This document shows positions 5,832 to 6,621 of a stretch of DNA of 6,621 nucleotides, piece after piece. The stretch lies in NCBI GenBank assembly GCA_015654915.1, contig JAATFY010000220.1:1-6621 (forward strand), read 5' to 3'. Numbering within the stretch: position 1 is the stretch's first letter; every line of letters starts with the position of its first letter. The DNA is from Rhodospirillales bacterium. GTDB lineage: Bacteria > Pseudomonadota > Alphaproteobacteria > UBA9219. The notes under the pieces are model-generated. The model was not told where the DNA came from. It ran no database searches and saw only the letters and a list, made by a program, of their open reading frames with translations. Position numbers and translations under genes: made by a program.

Positions 5832-6359
5832 ATGATCGATCCGAAACAGCTTCCCTATCGCCGCGGCGTCGGCCTGTGCCTCTTGAACGCGCAGGGGCTG
5901 GTGCTGATCGCCGAGCGCCGCGACAAGCCCGGCGCCTGGCAGATGCCGCAGGGTGGCGTGCATAAGGATGAGGCGCTGCATGTCACGGCGCTGCGCGAAT
6001 TGAAAGAGGAGATCGGCACCGATAACGCCGAGATCATCGCGCAATTGCCGGAAAAACTTTACTACGAATTTCCCGATTGGCTGCAATATCGCGGCGGTGT
6101 TTTCCGCGGCAAATATCGCGGACAGGAGCAGGACTGGTTCGCGCTGCGCTTTTTGGGACAGGACAGCGATATCGATCTGTCCGGCGAGCACGAGCCGGAA
6201 AATCCGGAATTCATCAACTGGCGCTGGGCGACCTTGGCTGAAACGCCCGCCCTCGTCGTCGATTTCAAGCGGCCGGTTTACGAGCGCGTCGTGGCTGGTT
6301 TTACCCCGTTTTCCGAGGCGTTACGGCAGGGTAAGACACCAGCGGCATGGACTGGTTAA
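5832..6359 (+). CDS. rppH: RNA pyrophosphohydrolase, Nudix family
   Basis: Removes pyrophosphate from the 5' triphosphate end of RNAs, leaving a monophosphate that stimulates RNase E-type decay; related enzymes also cleave dinucleoside polyphosphates. It is a cytoplasmic protein of 175 residues, in the usual range. After the opening YRRGVGLCLLN strand comes GAWQMPQGG (34-42), typical of RppH. The Nudix box is intact: Gly41, Glu47, Arg55-Glu56, Glu59-Glu60 and Gly62 in GGVHKDEALHVTALRELKEE. The metal-binding glutamates are therefore all present. Later residues include YYEFPDWLQ and the RGQEQDWFALRF strand. GGAG at 5824-5827 stands only 4 bases before the ATG, a short spacing, but no better start is visible. 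The 15-base gap from the deacetylase gene indicates cotranscription. The distinction from other Ap4A-type Nudix enzymes rests on the WQ-PQGG signature and gene context. Confidence 0.94.
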   Translation: MIDPKQLPYRRGVGLCLLNAQGLVLIAERRDKPGAWQMPQGGVHKDEALHVTALRELKEEIGTDNAEIIAQLPEKLYYEFPDWLQYRGGVFRGKYRGQEQDWFALRFLGQDSDIDLSGEHEPENPEFINWRWATLAETPALVVDFKRPVYERVVAGFTPFSEALRQGKTPAAWTG

Positions 6360-6389
6360 AGCCCGGTTTCTCTGAAAGTAAAAGCTTAA

Positions 6390-6419
6390 TTGACCCTGCT
6401 GCAGGCCGTCCCTTAGAGT
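6390..6419 (+). promoter_or_regulatory. Probable sigma70-type promoter with a palindrome in its spacer
   Basis: TTGACC (6390-6395, 5 of 6 consensus) and TAGAGT (6414-6419, 4 of 6) are separated by 18 bases. Start would be near 6426, giving a leader of about 36 bases before the ATG at 6462. The spacer contains the near-palindrome CCTGCTGCAGG (6395-6405), and GCAGGC recurs at 6420-6425, so a repressor site is possible. This suggests the next gene has its own promoter rather than relying on the rppH operon. Confidence 0.4.
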
Positions 6420-6461
6420 GCAGGCGGTTAATTTATTAAGGCTATATATCAGGACGTTATT

Positions 6462-6621
6462 ATGAAGAAGGTTATACCGACGGCGCGTTTTTTCCATAAC
6501 GGCATTCATAGCCGCGGAACTCTCTTATCCATCGATTTCAACCGGTCCGGCCTCGTGGTTGTCGGCGACTGCATGCACAATGATATTCATGGCACTTGGC
6601 AACCGCCGCAGGGTGGATGTC
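6462..6621 (+). CDS. Second Nudix-type hydrolase (partial, 3' end outside window)
   Basis: The frame is open from ATG 6462 to the window end (53 codons). AGGA (6451-6454) stands 7 bases before the start. The peptide aligns with the opening of RppH just upstream: SRGTLLSIDFNRSGLVVVGD against RRGVGLCLLNAQGLVLIAER, and GTWQPPQGG (44-52) against GAWQMPQGG. These are the first strands and the entry to a Nudix box, but the box itself lies beyond the edge, so catalytic glutamates cannot be checked. Differences from RppH include a shift of a few residues before GTWQ and Cys53 in place of the hydrophobic residue after the glycines. By inference it is a divergent paralogue or a related Nudix hydrolase of unknown substrate. 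The preceding 102-base spacer is AT-rich and holds a plausible separate promoter. Confidence 0.6.
   Translation, partial: MKKVIPTARFFHNGIHSRGTLLSIDFNRSGLVVVGDCMHNDIHGTWQPPQGGC

Overview
This window looks like chromosomal DNA of an alphaproteobacterium. The evidence is the gene order (gpmI, envC-like murein hydrolase activator, ctpA, divergent polysaccharide deacetylase, rppH), a neighbourhood known from that class, together with GC-rich codon use and alphaproteobacterial-style versions of the EnvC-like and deacetylase proteins. I cannot place it below class level. All confident genes are on the + strand.

Layout. Positions 1-1380 hold the 3' nine-tenths of gpmI (glycolysis), cut by the left window edge, with a probable intrinsic terminator at 1402-1440. 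Positions 1381-2051 are the odd part. An AT-rich small gene (1503-1997) with its own ribosome binding site may encode a divergent MarR-like winged-helix protein. It sits between gpmI and envC, and its last third changes abruptly to about 68% GC, with strong inverted repeats and a protein tail that does not look like a folded domain. From 2052 to 6359 runs a cell-envelope and RNA-decay cluster: envC-like (2052-3176), ctpA (3257-4696), a membrane-anchored divergent polysaccharide deacetylase starting with GTG (4698-5816) and rppH (5832-6359). The last three are nearly contiguous (1-base and 15-base gaps). The 80-base envC-ctpA gap carries an array of GAGATT/AATCTC repeats that can form mutually exclusive hairpins, one of which would enclose the ctpA ribosome binding site and start codon. 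After rppH comes an AT-rich spacer with a plausible promoter, then the first 53 codons of another gene (6462 onward), which appears to be a second, divergent Nudix hydrolase cut by the right edge.

How the genes fit together. The EnvC-like protein is exported and predicted to be a non-catalytic LytM factor that activates peptidoglycan amidases. CtpA is an exported PDZ serine protease with an intact Ser/Lys/Gln active site. The deacetylase-like protein is anchored in the inner membrane facing the periplasm. These three plausibly act together in cell-wall remodelling and division. RppH is a cytoplasmic RNA pyrophosphohydrolase that shares the transcript. No mobile element, tRNA, rRNA or CRISPR array is visible. 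The most interesting items are the tandem Nudix pair, the GAGATT array before ctpA, and the compositionally foreign small gene with its structured GC-rich tail.
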